DNA of 49,648 nucleotides, from NCBI GenBank assembly GCA_031280275.1, contig JAITGX010000025.1:1-49648 (forward strand), written 5' to 3'. Source of the stretch: Synergistaceae bacterium. GTDB taxonomy: Bacteria; Synergistota; Synergistia; Synergistales; Aminobacteriaceae. Positions 17,742-25,732 of the stretch are shown piece after piece (positions within the stretch are counted from its first letter, which is position 1; every line of letters begins with the position of its first letter). The notes below the pieces were generated by a model. The model was not told the origin of the DNA and ran no database searches. It worked only from the letters and a program-made list of their open reading frames with translations. Both the position numbers and the translations under genes were made by a program.

Positions 17742-18320
17742 TCACTGGATGATGCCGCTGAAGCCCATGAAGGCGATGGACATCAAACCCGCCGTGACCA
17801 GCGCTATCGGCAGCCCCTGAAGGCACTTCGGAATGTTGGTGTTGCGGCTTATGCGCTCCCGAAGGCCGGCCATCAGGACTATGGCGATCAAAAAGCCCAC
17901 CGACGACCCCAGGGCGTTCACCACGGACTCGATCAACGTGTACTTCTCGTTCATGTTGATGACGGCTACACCCAAAACCGCGCAGTTGGTGGTGATCAGG
18001 GGAAGAAATATCCCCAGAGACTTGTACAGGGCAGGGTTGACCTTCTTCAGCGCCAGCTCAACGAACTGAACCAAAGCGGCGATGATCAAAATGAACGAGA
18101 GGGTATACAGATATTCCAGGTGCAGGGGAACAAGCACCAGGTGATACGCCAGCCACGTCATCACGGCGGCCAGCACCAACACGAAGATGACGGCCACACC
18201 CATACCTTTCGCGGTCTCCGATTTGGTGGAGACGCCTAAGAAGGGGCAGCACCCCAGGAAGCGCGACAAAATGATGTTGTTAACGAATATCGAGCCGAGG
18301 AACAGCCACACCAGATTCAT
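17742..18320 (-). CDS. rnfA: Rnf complex subunit A, membrane protein
   Basis: RnfA is an integral membrane subunit holding, with RnfE, a buried iron-sulphur cluster between them. The 192-residue protein starts MNLVWLFLGSIFVNNI and has about six membrane helices. FLGCCPFLGVS near residue 20 and TTNCAVLGVA near 108 carry the conserved cysteines. The ATG at 18320 is preferred over a longer frame because it overlaps the rnfE stop by four bases (ATGA) and has AAGGAG in front. Confidence 0.95.
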   Translation of the reverse strand: MNLVWLFLGSIFVNNIILSRFLGCCPFLGVSTKSETAKGMGVAVIFVLVLAAVMTWLAYHLVLVPLHLEYLYTLSFILIIAALVQFVELALKKVNPALYKSLGIFLPLITTNCAVLGVAVINMNEKYTLIESVVNALGSSVGFLIAIVLMAGLRERISRNTNIPKCLQGLPIALVTAGLMSIAFMGFSGIIQ

Positions 18321-19030
18321 GACTTTTTCTCCTTCGTGTTGTCCGTGTTGTCCGTGTTGTCGTGGCCTCCGCAAACGGAAGCGGCGGCGCAGTGAGCGCA
18401 GCCTTCGGACGTCTCAGGGGCATCTAAACCCTGCTTCTTTGCCGCGCGGTTCTGGTAAGCGCGGAAAAGCGCCATGTAGATTCCCAGGGAGATGAACCCG
18501 CCCGGCGCGAGAATGGCCAAAAGCGCCGGCTGATAACCCGGCGGCGTGACGACCACGTCGAATATAGTGCCGTTGCCGAGGAGTTCCCTCATAGCGCCCA
18601 GCAGCGTCAGGGCCGCGGTAAAACCCAGTCCCATTCCAATGCCGTCGAAAAGCGACGCCATTACGCTCTCTTTGAAAGCAAAGGCCTCCGCTCTCGCCAG
18701 GATGATACAGTTCACGACGATAAGAGGAATGAAGATACCCAAGGCCTTGTCCAGGGTCTGAGCGTAAGCGGAGATAAGAAGCTGCGTCACGGTGACGAAC
18801 CCCGCGATGAGCACGATGAAAATAGGAATGCGTATCTCGCTGGGCACGAACTTGCGTATCGCCGAGACCGCCATGTTGGAGCCCACCAGCACCGCCGTCG
18901 CCGCTATACCCATGCCGACGCCGTTGACAGCGCTGGTGGAAACGGCCAAGGTGGGGCACAGCCCAATGCACTGCACCAACGTCGGATTTTCGCCGATGAT
19001 ACCGTTCTTGATAATTTTAAAAGGATTCAT
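18317..19030 (-). CDS. rnfE: Rnf complex subunit E, membrane protein
   Basis: A paralogue of RnfA in the same membrane core; it has about six helices, with conserved cysteines in QCIGLCPTLAVS and VVNCIILARAEAF. I start it at the ATG at 19030 (237 residues) rather than an upstream in-frame TTG. The C-terminal tail of about 37 residues after the last helix is unusual: it has CAHCAAASVCGGH, a possible metal site, followed by three tandem Asp-Asn-Thr units encoded by three exact 9-bp repeats (18335-18361). rnfA starts inside its stop codon. Confidence 0.94.
   Translation of the reverse strand: MNPFKIIKNGIIGENPTLVQCIGLCPTLAVSTSAVNGVGMGIAATAVLVGSNMAVSAIRKFVPSEIRIPIFIVLIAGFVTVTQLLISAYAQTLDKALGIFIPLIVVNCIILARAEAFAFKESVMASLFDGIGMGLGFTAALTLLGAMRELLGNGTIFDVVVTPPGYQPALLAILAPGGFISLGIYMALFRAYQNRAAKKQGLDAPETSEGCAHCAAASVCGGHDNTDNTDNTKEKKS
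18335..18361. repeat. Three perfect 9-bp tandem repeats in the rnfE 3' end
   Basis: The + strand reads CGTGTTGTC three times without change. In rnfE this encodes Asp-Asn-Thr repeats just before the last few residues, immediately upstream of the rnfA ribosome site. Copy number could change by replication slippage without a frameshift. Confidence 0.9.
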
Positions 19031-19031
19031 G

Positions 19032-19649
19032 CTACTTCCCCCCAACCAAATGCGTGCGCCAATAAGCTAAAGCCGCGTTTACCCCGTCGCTCACCGCGTT
19101 GGAGGTGATCGTCGCCCCCGATATGGCCTGGATCTCTCCAGGAGCGGAAGGCGGGGCCTTGACCACTGTCAGACTTTCCGTCTTCTTGTTCGAGTACTGC
19201 CTCAAAAAGGCGGGAGCCGAGGCCTTCGCGCCAAGTCCTGGGGTCTCCGATTGGCTCAAAATCTGAATGGCGTGCAGCGTACCATCCCCAGCGATCCCCA
19301 CGACGATTTGGATAGCTCCTCCATATCCCTTGGACGTCACGGAGATGCTGTGACCCACCGTCTCGCCGCCCTTCGATCCCCTGTGGACGCCCTGAACCTG
19401 GACGCCCTGGTTCGTGAGGCTGGAGACAAGCTCCATGGGCGTAAAGGTCTCCGCTCCAGGAAGCGCTCCCGATAAAGCCTCGTTTTGGAGCCGCTCCCGG
19501 GTCCTGCGGATCGGCTCTAGGGTGATCGAGTAAACCCCGCCGAGGATGATGCCCGTTATCGCGGTAACGAGACAGAGGATCCCTCCAAGCCGGAAAATCT
19601 TGTTCCGGTTTTTCCTGCTGGAAGAAATCTGAATGTTAGCCTTTGCCAT
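19032..19649 (-). CDS. rnfG: Rnf complex subunit G, covalent flavoprotein
   Basis: RnfG has one N-terminal membrane helix (about 20-42) and an extracytoplasmic domain with FMN linked through a phosphoester to threonine. The attachment motif is SGATITSNAV at about 180-189, with the SGAT signature recognised by ApbE. Also typical is SETPGLGAKA (about 133-142). Length is 205 residues. Its start overlaps the rnfD end by 14 bases, and it ends two bases before the rnfE start. Confidence 0.95.
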   Translation of the reverse strand: MAKANIQISSSRKNRNKIFRLGGILCLVTAITGIILGGVYSITLEPIRRTRERLQNEALSGALPGAETFTPMELVSSLTNQGVQVQGVHRGSKGGETVGHSISVTSKGYGGAIQIVVGIAGDGTLHAIQILSQSETPGLGAKASAPAFLRQYSNKKTESLTVVKAPPSAPGEIQAISGATITSNAVSDGVNAALAYWRTHLVGGK

Positions 19650-20577
19650 GGCTTTTCACCTCTCCAAAAACGCGCGGCGTCGTCCACCTGTCAATGACCG
19701 GGACGGTGACGTTCATTATCAGTATCGAGTACGACACGCCCTCCGGGTATCCGCCAAAAGCCCTTATCAACGACGTGATTACGCCGCAGCCCACGGCGAA
19801 AATCACCTGCCCGCGGGGTGTAGTGGGGCTCGTCACGTAGTCGGTAGCCATGAAAAACGCGCCCAGCACCAGCCCGCCGCTCATGACCTCGGCCAGGACA
19901 CCCCCCGCGCGGCCGAACAGCAGCGATATCACGGCGACGGTGACGATGTAAGCAACAGGAATCCTCCAGGAGATGATTTCCTTGTAGATTAACAGGCCTC
20001 CGCCGGCGAGCAGCGCCAGCGCCGAGGTCTCGCCGATACAGCCTCCCACGTTTCCGATAAACAGGTCTGCCAGGGATGGCAGGGACTCAATGGTGCCCGC
20101 CGTGCCCTTGATAATGGCGAGAGGCGTGGGGCCGCTCACGCCGTGGAGGGTCCAAGTGGTCATGGCCACGGGCCAGCAGGTGAGCAGCATGGCTCTGCCG
20201 GCCAGCGCCGGGTTGACGATGTTCTGCCCGATACCGCCGTAAAAGTGCTTGACGATGACCATCGCGAAGACGCTTCCGCAGACGGCCATCCAAAGGGGGA
20301 GGGTAGGGGGAACGTTATAAGCGAGCAGCAACCCCGTCAGCACAGCGGAAAAATCGGAGAGTGTGGTTTTCTGCCCTGAATATTTTTGCCATATCCATTC
20401 CGTCAGCGTGCAGGAAACGATACAGGCCGCGACCAGCAGAACCACGCGGAAACCAAAAAAGAACAACCCCGCCAGCCCTGCCGGAACCAGGGCCGCGATC
20501 ACCCACAGCATGATCCGCGCCGTGGTCATCTCGGTTCTTATGTGCGGTGAACTTGAAACCGTAAGCAGGCGACTCAC
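19636..20577 (-). CDS. rnfD: Rnf complex subunit D, membrane flavoprotein
   Basis: RnfD is a NqrB-like membrane subunit with about nine helices and one covalent FMN. The likely flavin threonine lies in GVSGPTPLA (about residue 153), a variant of the usual S/T-G-A-T pattern, with Pro in place of Ala. Other family features are GGIGQNIVNPALAGRA and TDYVTSPTTPRGQ. The 313-residue length is normal. It overlaps rnfC by four bases and rnfG by 14, so the complex is translated from tightly coupled genes. Confidence 0.95.
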   Translation of the reverse strand: MSRLLTVSSSPHIRTEMTTARIMLWVIAALVPAGLAGLFFFGFRVVLLVAACIVSCTLTEWIWQKYSGQKTTLSDFSAVLTGLLLAYNVPPTLPLWMAVCGSVFAMVIVKHFYGGIGQNIVNPALAGRAMLLTCWPVAMTTWTLHGVSGPTPLAIIKGTAGTIESLPSLADLFIGNVGGCIGETSALALLAGGGLLIYKEIISWRIPVAYIVTVAVISLLFGRAGGVLAEVMSGGLVLGAFFMATDYVTSPTTPRGQVIFAVGCGVITSLIRAFGGYPEGVSYSILIMNVTVPVIDRWTTPRVFGEVKSHGKG

Positions 20578-21929
20578 TTTTTCCCACTCTCCATTTTAGA
20601 GGCCTGCGCTTTTTTCCGCGCTGCCATGACACCGGCTTTGCCGTCCCTGCACGACTGCGTGAGGTAACGCCTGGCAGGACACACGTAGGTACAGCAGCCG
20701 CACTCAATGCAATTCATGCCGCCCAAGGACTCGAATTCCGCGTATTCCCTGAACCTGACGGCGCGGTCCAAAGACGTGGGAAGAAGGCCGATAGGACAAG
20801 CGCTCACGCACTTAGCGCATCGGATGCAGTTCGATTCTTCCCAATAGGGCGCGAAGCGCTCCGAGAGCGCGAGAATCCCCGACGTTCCCTTTACGATAGG
20901 CACGTCCAGGGACCTCATGGAGATTCCCATCATGGGTCCGCCGGACAGAACCCTCGCGGGTTCCCTCGTAAAGCCTCCCGCCGCCTCCACCAAGCTCCGC
21001 ACGGAGGCCCCCAGGGGCGCGAGAATGTTCTTCGGGTCCGCAATAACGTCCCCCACCACGGACACCACCCTGTCCACCACCGGAATGCCCTCGGCAATGG
21101 CCGTCCATATCTGATAAAGCGTGCGGACGTTGATCACCAGACAACCCACATCGGCGGGAAGGGCTCCTGAGGGCACCTCCTGCTCCGTAACGGTGTAGAT
21201 CAGCATTTTTTCCGCGCCTTGAGGGTACTTCACCTTATGAGGAAGGATTTCGATTGTGCCGCCGCGCTCCGCGGCCACTTCTTTCAGCCGCGCGATCGCT
21301 TCCGGTTTATTGTCCTCCACGCCGATAACGCCTTTAGCCGCGGGGAAGATGTGCTTGCAGATCTCCAATCCCCCGACGATCTCCTCCGCGTGTTCCAGCA
21401 TCAAGCGGTTGTCGCAGTTGAGAAAAGGTTCGCACTCGGCTCCGTTGGCGATGATCCACTGAATTTTTTTGTCCGGTGGAGGCGAAAGCTTGACGTGGGT
21501 TGGAAAGGCAGCGCCCCCCATGCCCACGATCCCCGCTTCTCGGATGATGCGGACGCACTCTTTAGGTTCTACCAACATGAAATCGCTGTGGGGAAGCAAC
21601 GCCGCCTCGTACTCGAACTTTCCGTCGCTTTCGACGGTCACGCACTCCTCAAGGGCCCCGGAGGCCGTCATTTTCATGCCCACGTCTTTTACCGTTCCCG
21701 ACACCGAAGACCGCACCGGAGCGGAGACGAACGCCTCCGCGTCTCCCAATTTCTGCCCTGCTAGAACCCGGTCGCCTTTTTTCACCACCGGGGAACAAGG
21801 CGCGCCGATGTGCTGAGACATGGGGAACACAAAACTCCCCTCTGGACAGAAACGCTCTATCGCCCTGTCCGCACTCAACGCTTTATTATCAGGCGGATGA
21901 ACACCGCCCTTAAAAACACCCAACTCCAA
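20574..21929 (-). CDS. rnfC: Rnf complex subunit C, NADH-binding iron-sulphur protein
   Basis: RnfC is the peripheral subunit that exchanges electrons with NAD and carries FMN and two 4Fe-4S clusters. The start FKGGVHPPDNK is typical, the nucleotide-binding region includes REAGIVGMGGAAFPTH (about 129-144), and the clusters are in CIRCAKCVSACP and CIECGCCTYVCP near the C-terminus. Length is 451 residues. It begins with TTG: a TGA lies two codons upstream in frame, and the next ATG would remove the conserved N-terminus. It is the first gene of rnfCDGEAB-apbE, which probably uses the promoter at 22059-22088. Confidence 0.95.
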   Translation of the reverse strand: MELGVFKGGVHPPDNKALSADRAIERFCPEGSFVFPMSQHIGAPCSPVVKKGDRVLAGQKLGDAEAFVSAPVRSSVSGTVKDVGMKMTASGALEECVTVESDGKFEYEAALLPHSDFMLVEPKECVRIIREAGIVGMGGAAFPTHVKLSPPPDKKIQWIIANGAECEPFLNCDNRLMLEHAEEIVGGLEICKHIFPAAKGVIGVEDNKPEAIARLKEVAAERGGTIEILPHKVKYPQGAEKMLIYTVTEQEVPSGALPADVGCLVINVRTLYQIWTAIAEGIPVVDRVVSVVGDVIADPKNILAPLGASVRSLVEAAGGFTREPARVLSGGPMMGISMRSLDVPIVKGTSGILALSERFAPYWEESNCIRCAKCVSACPIGLLPTSLDRAVRFREYAEFESLGGMNCIECGCCTYVCPARRYLTQSCRDGKAGVMAARKKAQASKMESGKK

Positions 21930-22058
21930 AATTCAATCCCCTTCCCGATCAGAATATCGATTGAAATGACTGTCTCCCGCTCTTTCGTGTTCTGTTCCCA
22001 CTTTCCTCAGGCCGTTTTCCCGCAGCTTCTCGCCCGTGACATCCGTCTCTCTTACTAA

Positions 22059-22088
22059 CTAATACCATAAAGTGGGGCTCATTGTCAA
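22059..22088 (-). promoter_or_regulatory. Candidate promoter of the rnf operon
   Basis: On the - strand a perfect TTGACA (22083-22088) is followed after 18 bp by TATTAG (22059-22064). Transcription would give an approximately 120-base leader before rnfC. No further regulatory structure was recognised in that leader. Confidence 0.55.
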
Positions 22089-22200
22089 GCAAATAGAATT
22101 TTTTCACAAAATAAACGTATGAAGACAGACAAGTAAGTAATTGGAAATTATGAAAGAAATTATGATGAGCGTGGAGGCAGCGATCGGTATAGACATCTAA

Positions 22201-22291
22201 GGAAGCACTGATTAATGGGGGTTCTTAGGGGCCTGAGGCCCCTAAGCGGGGGGTGGGGCAGGGCCCCGCAAAGGACTTAATCAGCATTTCC
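22201..22291 (+). mobile_element. Small inverted-repeat element, copy B
   Basis: A 91-bp element with ends GGAAGCACTGATTAA (22201-22215) and TTAATCAGCATTTCC (22277-22291), flanked on both sides by CTAA (22197-22200 and 22292-22295), a 4-bp target duplication. Inside are the perfect hairpins CTTAGGGGCC-TGA-GGCCCCTAAG and GGGGC-AGG-GCCCC. It lies between the rnf promoter and the downstream end of the 22.4-kb gene. The rest of the 21930-22361 gap holds only the promoter and the hairpin at 22324. Confidence 0.85.
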
Positions 22292-22323
22292 CTAAACTTC
22301 CGAAATAGGCGGCTGCAGAACGC

Positions 22324-22351
22324 GGCGGAGAGCAAAACATCTCCGCCTTTT
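22324..22351 (+). terminator. Hairpin with short T-run downstream of the 22.4-kb gene
   Basis: GGCGGAG (22324-22330) pairs with CTCCGCC (22341-22347), followed on the + strand by TTTTC. It lies just past the stop of the - strand gene at 22362, where it could stop or stabilise that transcript although a T-run is missing in that direction. Confidence 0.4.
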
Positions 22352-22361
22352 CATTCGTTTT

Positions 22362-23147
22362 CTAGCGCGGCATGACCTCGCCCATCCAGTAATAGCCCCA
22401 GACGGCGGCTTGCTGAGCGAGAAGGGGTACGTCGGCCTCATACCAAACAAAGCCGTTACGCTTTGTCCGCCGTGTCAGGAAGTAGAGGTTTTCCTTGAGA
22501 ACGCCGGCGGGCCTCTGTCCCTCGCGGGCCATTATCGAGTACCACATCTCACCGGTCCAGACGTAAAGCACGTTGGGGGAGTTCCCCTTCCAGGCCACAG
22601 GGGTTCCCAGTCTATGCAACACCCCCAACCGGTCAACGCTTCCTTTCCACTTTCCCACCGCCATGAAGTGCCTGTCAAACAACCACTCAGGCGTATAGGT
22701 TGGGTAGATAGGAAGATCGGCCGCCCGGCTCTGGTGTTTTATCTGGGGCTGGCGTACTGCCGTATAGGGCTCCTCAGGAAGGGAACGCACCGGAGGCTGC
22801 CAGACCGTGAACGAGGATATTTGCGCGGGGGTTGCGTAGGGGGTCAAGCCCGCCATCGAAGGGATGACCGAACCCACCACGTAGTGGGTCGGCACCAGGT
22901 TGGGTCCATGATAAGCACCGTACACCCATACCCCGTCCTTGTTCTTGAACACGGGATACCCGTCAAAGGTCATGTACCATCCCTTTGGCATGCCGTAGGG
23001 CCGATACACGTAAAACGTCATTCCCGCGTAGGGCGGCTGCTGGACTAACAGGGGCTCCGCCACGTAAACCTTTGCCGCGGCAGGGGCGGACAGCAGCGCG
23101 AACCCCACGAGAGCCCCCCACAGAAACACGTTTTTTGTTTTTCTCAC
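22362..23147 (-). CDS. Exported protein of unknown function
   Basis: I do not recognise this 261-residue protein. It has a clear signal peptide (MRKTKNVFLW, hydrophobic core, cleavage near APAAA-K at about residue 25), so it should act in the periplasm or at the cell surface. The mature part is rich in Tyr, Trp and Pro (for example YVYRPYGMP, WYMTFDGYP, VWVYGAYHGP) and has no membrane helix; it resembles a beta-rich secreted domain. It is the last of three consecutive - strand genes for exported proteins, 26 bp after the TPR gene, so a shared envelope role is likely but unproven. Confidence 0.75.
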   Translation of the reverse strand: MRKTKNVFLWGALVGFALLSAPAAAKVYVAEPLLVQQPPYAGMTFYVYRPYGMPKGWYMTFDGYPVFKNKDGVWVYGAYHGPNLVPTHYVVGSVIPSMAGLTPYATPAQISSFTVWQPPVRSLPEEPYTAVRQPQIKHQSRAADLPIYPTYTPEWLFDRHFMAVGKWKGSVDRLGVLHRLGTPVAWKGNSPNVLYVWTGEMWYSIMAREGQRPAGVLKENLYFLTRRTKRNGFVWYEADVPLLAQQAAVWGYYWMGEVMPR

Positions 23148-23173
23148 TTATATCACTCCTATGTATTCTTTTT

Positions 23174-23944
23174 TCAAGGCCGTGGAGAGGGCGGCGTCGG
23201 AGCCTCAGGTGTCTCGTCAGAATAAGGAGGCGGCGGGGGAACGTACACCGGTTGCATGTGGTACCGCGTCCCTAACTGGTCAGGCGTGGCAGGTGGGTAT
23301 GGGGGGTAGAGCGTCCCCGGCGCCAGCGGAGTTTCCGGGAACATGGGATGTCTCGTCGCCTCCGGTGAGCCAGGGGGCACAATCTCCATGCCCCGGCGGC
23401 TCGTCTCCACTTGGTACAGACGCGTCCGGTGCTGTGGATCCCACAGGGGCAAGCGATTCCCCTCGTCGGGGTAGAGCATAATGCGGGATAGGGGCGGGAA
23501 CTCCGGGTCCAGGGTCGCGGCGCGTACATAAAAAAACTGAGCCTGCTGATATTGCCCCACTTTGTCGTGAGCTAGTCCGTACCAATACCAGGCATAGGGG
23601 TTTTTTCGCTCTTCTTTGACGGCCTTTTGCAGCCAAGAACGCGCTTCTTCATAACGCCTTTGATTCATCAGGGCAATGCCGCGCTCTAATGAGGAAACAC
23701 TTCTCGGTTTGGGCTGAGTCACCCTTCTGGCGGCGTTCTTTTTAGGCGGCGTTTTCTTGGGCGGCCGCCGGACTGGGGCCTTGCGCACCGATCTGTTGGC
23801 GTCGGGCCGCACGGGTTCCGCCGAAGCCTTTGGAACTTCGTCCGCCGAGACGTTGCCGTTGGCCCGCGCTTCCATCACAAAGGTAAGGAAGGTCCACAAA
23901 AAAACTAAAACAATCATTATTCGCATGTGCTGGAGGTTCTTCAT
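23174..23944 (-). CDS. Exported TPR protein with basic and proline-rich regions
   Basis: The 256-residue protein begins at the ATG overlapping the stop of the upstream gene (ATGA); a longer frame lacks support. An N-terminal hydrophobic segment (about 7-25, ending ARA-N) is a signal peptide. Next comes a very basic Lys/Pro/Arg segment (VRRPPKKTPPKKNAARR), then about two TPR units (ALMNQRRYEEARSWLQKAV, AHDKVGQYQQAQFFYVRAA, about 90-150), and a Pro/Tyr-rich tail (YPPYPPATP, YVPPPPPY). TPRs bind other proteins, and the basic and Pro-rich parts suggest contact with peptidoglycan or surface polymers. No enzyme motif is seen. Confidence 0.75.
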   Translation of the reverse strand: MKNLQHMRIMIVLVFLWTFLTFVMEARANGNVSADEVPKASAEPVRPDANRSVRKAPVRRPPKKTPPKKNAARRVTQPKPRSVSSLERGIALMNQRRYEEARSWLQKAVKEERKNPYAWYWYGLAHDKVGQYQQAQFFYVRAATLDPEFPPLSRIMLYPDEGNRLPLWDPQHRTRLYQVETSRRGMEIVPPGSPEATRHPMFPETPLAPGTLYPPYPPATPDQLGTRYHMQPVYVPPPPPYSDETPEAPTPPSPRP

Positions 23945-25035
23945 GGCGTTTTCGACTCCCATTTCATTTGCAGGACATCTGGCCGGTGGAACTTCATAAC
24001 CAAGTCCTCAAGCTGAATCGGCTCCTTTTTGTTGTTCGCGACGACGCGCACCACGGCGCTCCTTTCCTGAAGGCGGATCACCTTCACCTTACCGATACTC
24101 TTGGGGATCACGGCCACGGGGTTTTCGGGGTCAATGGAAATATAGGTGTCGCTTCGGACGACCTCCAGCACATCACCCACTTGCAGGGCGTCCTCGCGCC
24201 CGATGGAGATAATGTACTCCTGCTTTTTGCGCTTGGAGTCTGCCGTGGGGGAGATAATACGCCCCACATTGATGGCGTAAGGGTTGAAAGAGGGTTCCCC
24301 CCTGGCGTACATCTCCGGGTAGTCGCGCTTTAAAGCGATGGAGACGTGCGCCATCGCCTCATGATAGCCGTCTTTTATGGCGTTCTTGATCGCTTGCCAG
24401 TGGGAGGTTCCAGCGAACTGCTGCCACGTGGGGCGGCTCATTTTCTGGCCCTTATCCGGGGTTTTCATGAGACCCAAGATGTCGAGGCCATCTTCAAAAG
24501 GAACGGGGAGACCCACGAGGCGGAGGTCGATCCAGAACAGTCTTTCGTCACCGGGGGAAAACGTGTAACGCTGATCCTTGCCCGTGGCGATACGCGTCGC
24601 AAACTGCTCGCCGTTCAGTGAATCAAAAATCTTGAGGCGCAGCTTCACCCTTCCTGTCTCTACCGTACCTAAGACCTCGCGCTCCTTTAAAATGGCGCCG
24701 TAAAGCTCCATTTGAATCGCCATGTCCTCGGCGCGGCGCGGCTGGCTCAGCCAGCGGTTCATCCCGTTCTCGTTAAGCACCGTGACGTCCACCATGGGCG
24801 AGTCGGAAAAGAGCGCCGCCAACTGCTCCGTCATCTTCTGCTCCAGGACGCTGTAGGGATAGTATTTGCTGTGCCAGACCTGGAAATCCGTGTTGTTTTC
24901 CGTTGGGAACAGCACGACGGAGAGCCGCCGTTGCTCTAAAGCAGGGCGAGCCTCTCCCTGGATGGCGAGCCCGCAGAGAATTCCCACAATCAGGAAGCAC
25001 AGTCCCCCCACTCTTGCGATACGCTTCATCTTCAT
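23941..25035 (-). CDS. Exported protein, possible FlgT C-domain-like fold
   Basis: A 364-residue protein with an N-terminal signal segment (GGLCFLIVGILCGLAI, cleavage near GEA-R). The first 150 residues (RLSVVLFPTENNT, MTEQLAALF, GAILKEREV) recall outer-membrane assembly proteins of the CsgG/FlgT type. The end (IGREDALQVGDVLEVVRS, IGKVKVIRLQERSAVVRVV) recalls the FlgT C-terminal domain. These likenesses are by eye. The start is uncertain: an in-frame TTG at 25041 has GGGGAG six bases upstream, while the ATG at 25035 is farther from it. It is the first gene of the three-gene exported set and overlaps the next gene by four bases. Confidence 0.7.
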   Translation of the reverse strand: MKMKRIARVGGLCFLIVGILCGLAIQGEARPALEQRRLSVVLFPTENNTDFQVWHSKYYPYSVLEQKMTEQLAALFSDSPMVDVTVLNENGMNRWLSQPRRAEDMAIQMELYGAILKEREVLGTVETGRVKLRLKIFDSLNGEQFATRIATGKDQRYTFSPGDERLFWIDLRLVGLPVPFEDGLDILGLMKTPDKGQKMSRPTWQQFAGTSHWQAIKNAIKDGYHEAMAHVSIALKRDYPEMYARGEPSFNPYAINVGRIISPTADSKRKKQEYIISIGREDALQVGDVLEVVRSDTYISIDPENPVAVIPKSIGKVKVIRLQERSAVVRVVANNKKEPIQLEDLVMKFHRPDVLQMKWESKTP

Positions 25036-25153
25036 GCCCAAACGTCACTCCCCAAGTTTACTTCACAAATACTTATCGGCGCCCTCTCCCTGGTCACTTT
25101 AACCAAGAATTGGATTCCTCCCCCCAACACCACGACAAAAGCGATTCACTTTT

Positions 25154-25177
25154 ATTATAATTATAACTGATACACAA
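25154..25177 (-). promoter_or_regulatory. Tandem TATAAT boxes before the exported-protein operon
   Basis: On the - strand two TATAAT hexamers follow each other directly (25154-25165), about 120 bases before the gene at 25035. No good -35 stands at the right distance; TTGTGT at 25172-25177 is too close. The promoter call is tentative. Confidence 0.35.
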
Positions 25178-25333
25178 CCGCTTGGCTTCATAGTTTTAAG
25201 TGAACAATAGGCAGGGTGTTCCAAAAGGAGTTCCTAGAGAGTGTTTGAAAACTTCTATTTAACTAGGATTTGTTTTAAAAGCAGCTGCTTCAACAAAAAG
25301 CTGATAGAGGGACGGAACCCAAGCGTGAAAAAA

Positions 25334-25360
25334 GGGGGGCTTCCGCCCCCCGATTTTTTT
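25334..25360. terminator. Strong bidirectional terminator
   Basis: GGGGGGC-TTCC-GCCCCCC (25334-25351) is followed by GA and seven T on the + strand and is preceded by six A, so it has a T-run in both directions. No intact gene ends directly at it; it may be left from a lost gene of this relic region. Confidence 0.75.
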
Positions 25361-25402
25361 GGAAACACTGATTAATGGGGTTCTTAGGGGCCTCAGGCCC
25401 CT
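25361..25402 (+). repeat. Small inverted-repeat element, truncated copy C
   Basis: The left end GGAAACACTGATTAA (25361-25375) and the first hairpin (CTTAGGGGCC-TCA-GGCCCCTAA) are present, then the similarity stops. The second hairpin and right end are missing. It begins directly at the T-run of the terminator. Confidence 0.75.
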
Positions 25403-25732
25403 AATAGGGAGTTTGGAATTATTGCCAGGGAACGGCCCCCTGCCTGCTGCTCCAACTCGAAAGGAGTCTGCGCGGCGTCGGAAACGCAAAGCACCCCAAA
25501 GCCTTTTCGAGGGTGCAGCATACTGCACCGCTTTAGCTTGACTACATTGGGTCAGTCACTCAGGTGATGTCCCGTGTTTTTGTAAGGATATCGTATAAAT
25601 TAGGCATCTGCAACACTCCAATCCTGAAAGATATACCTTGTGAGGGTATTCTTTTCATTGCAGCATTGTGAGACTTTTTCAATATTGCATTTGACTTATT
25701 TTTACATATTCAATTAGCCTATTCTTAGTCTT
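25403..25732. other. Gene-free stretch, relic DNA
   Basis: I see no gene, RNA or clear repeat here. Base composition becomes AT-richer from about 25540 and leads into the broken transposase, which suggests the remains of an inserted element. Confidence 0.4.

Noticed and set aside
22151-22201. Short open frame MKEIMMSVEAAIGIDI
   Set aside because: Sixteen codons with some likeness to the N-terminus of IS110-type transposases, but too short and without a good ribosome site to call.
25259-25528. 89-codon - strand frame
   Set aside because: It reads through a strong terminator hairpin and the truncated element copy C, so it is not a believable gene.
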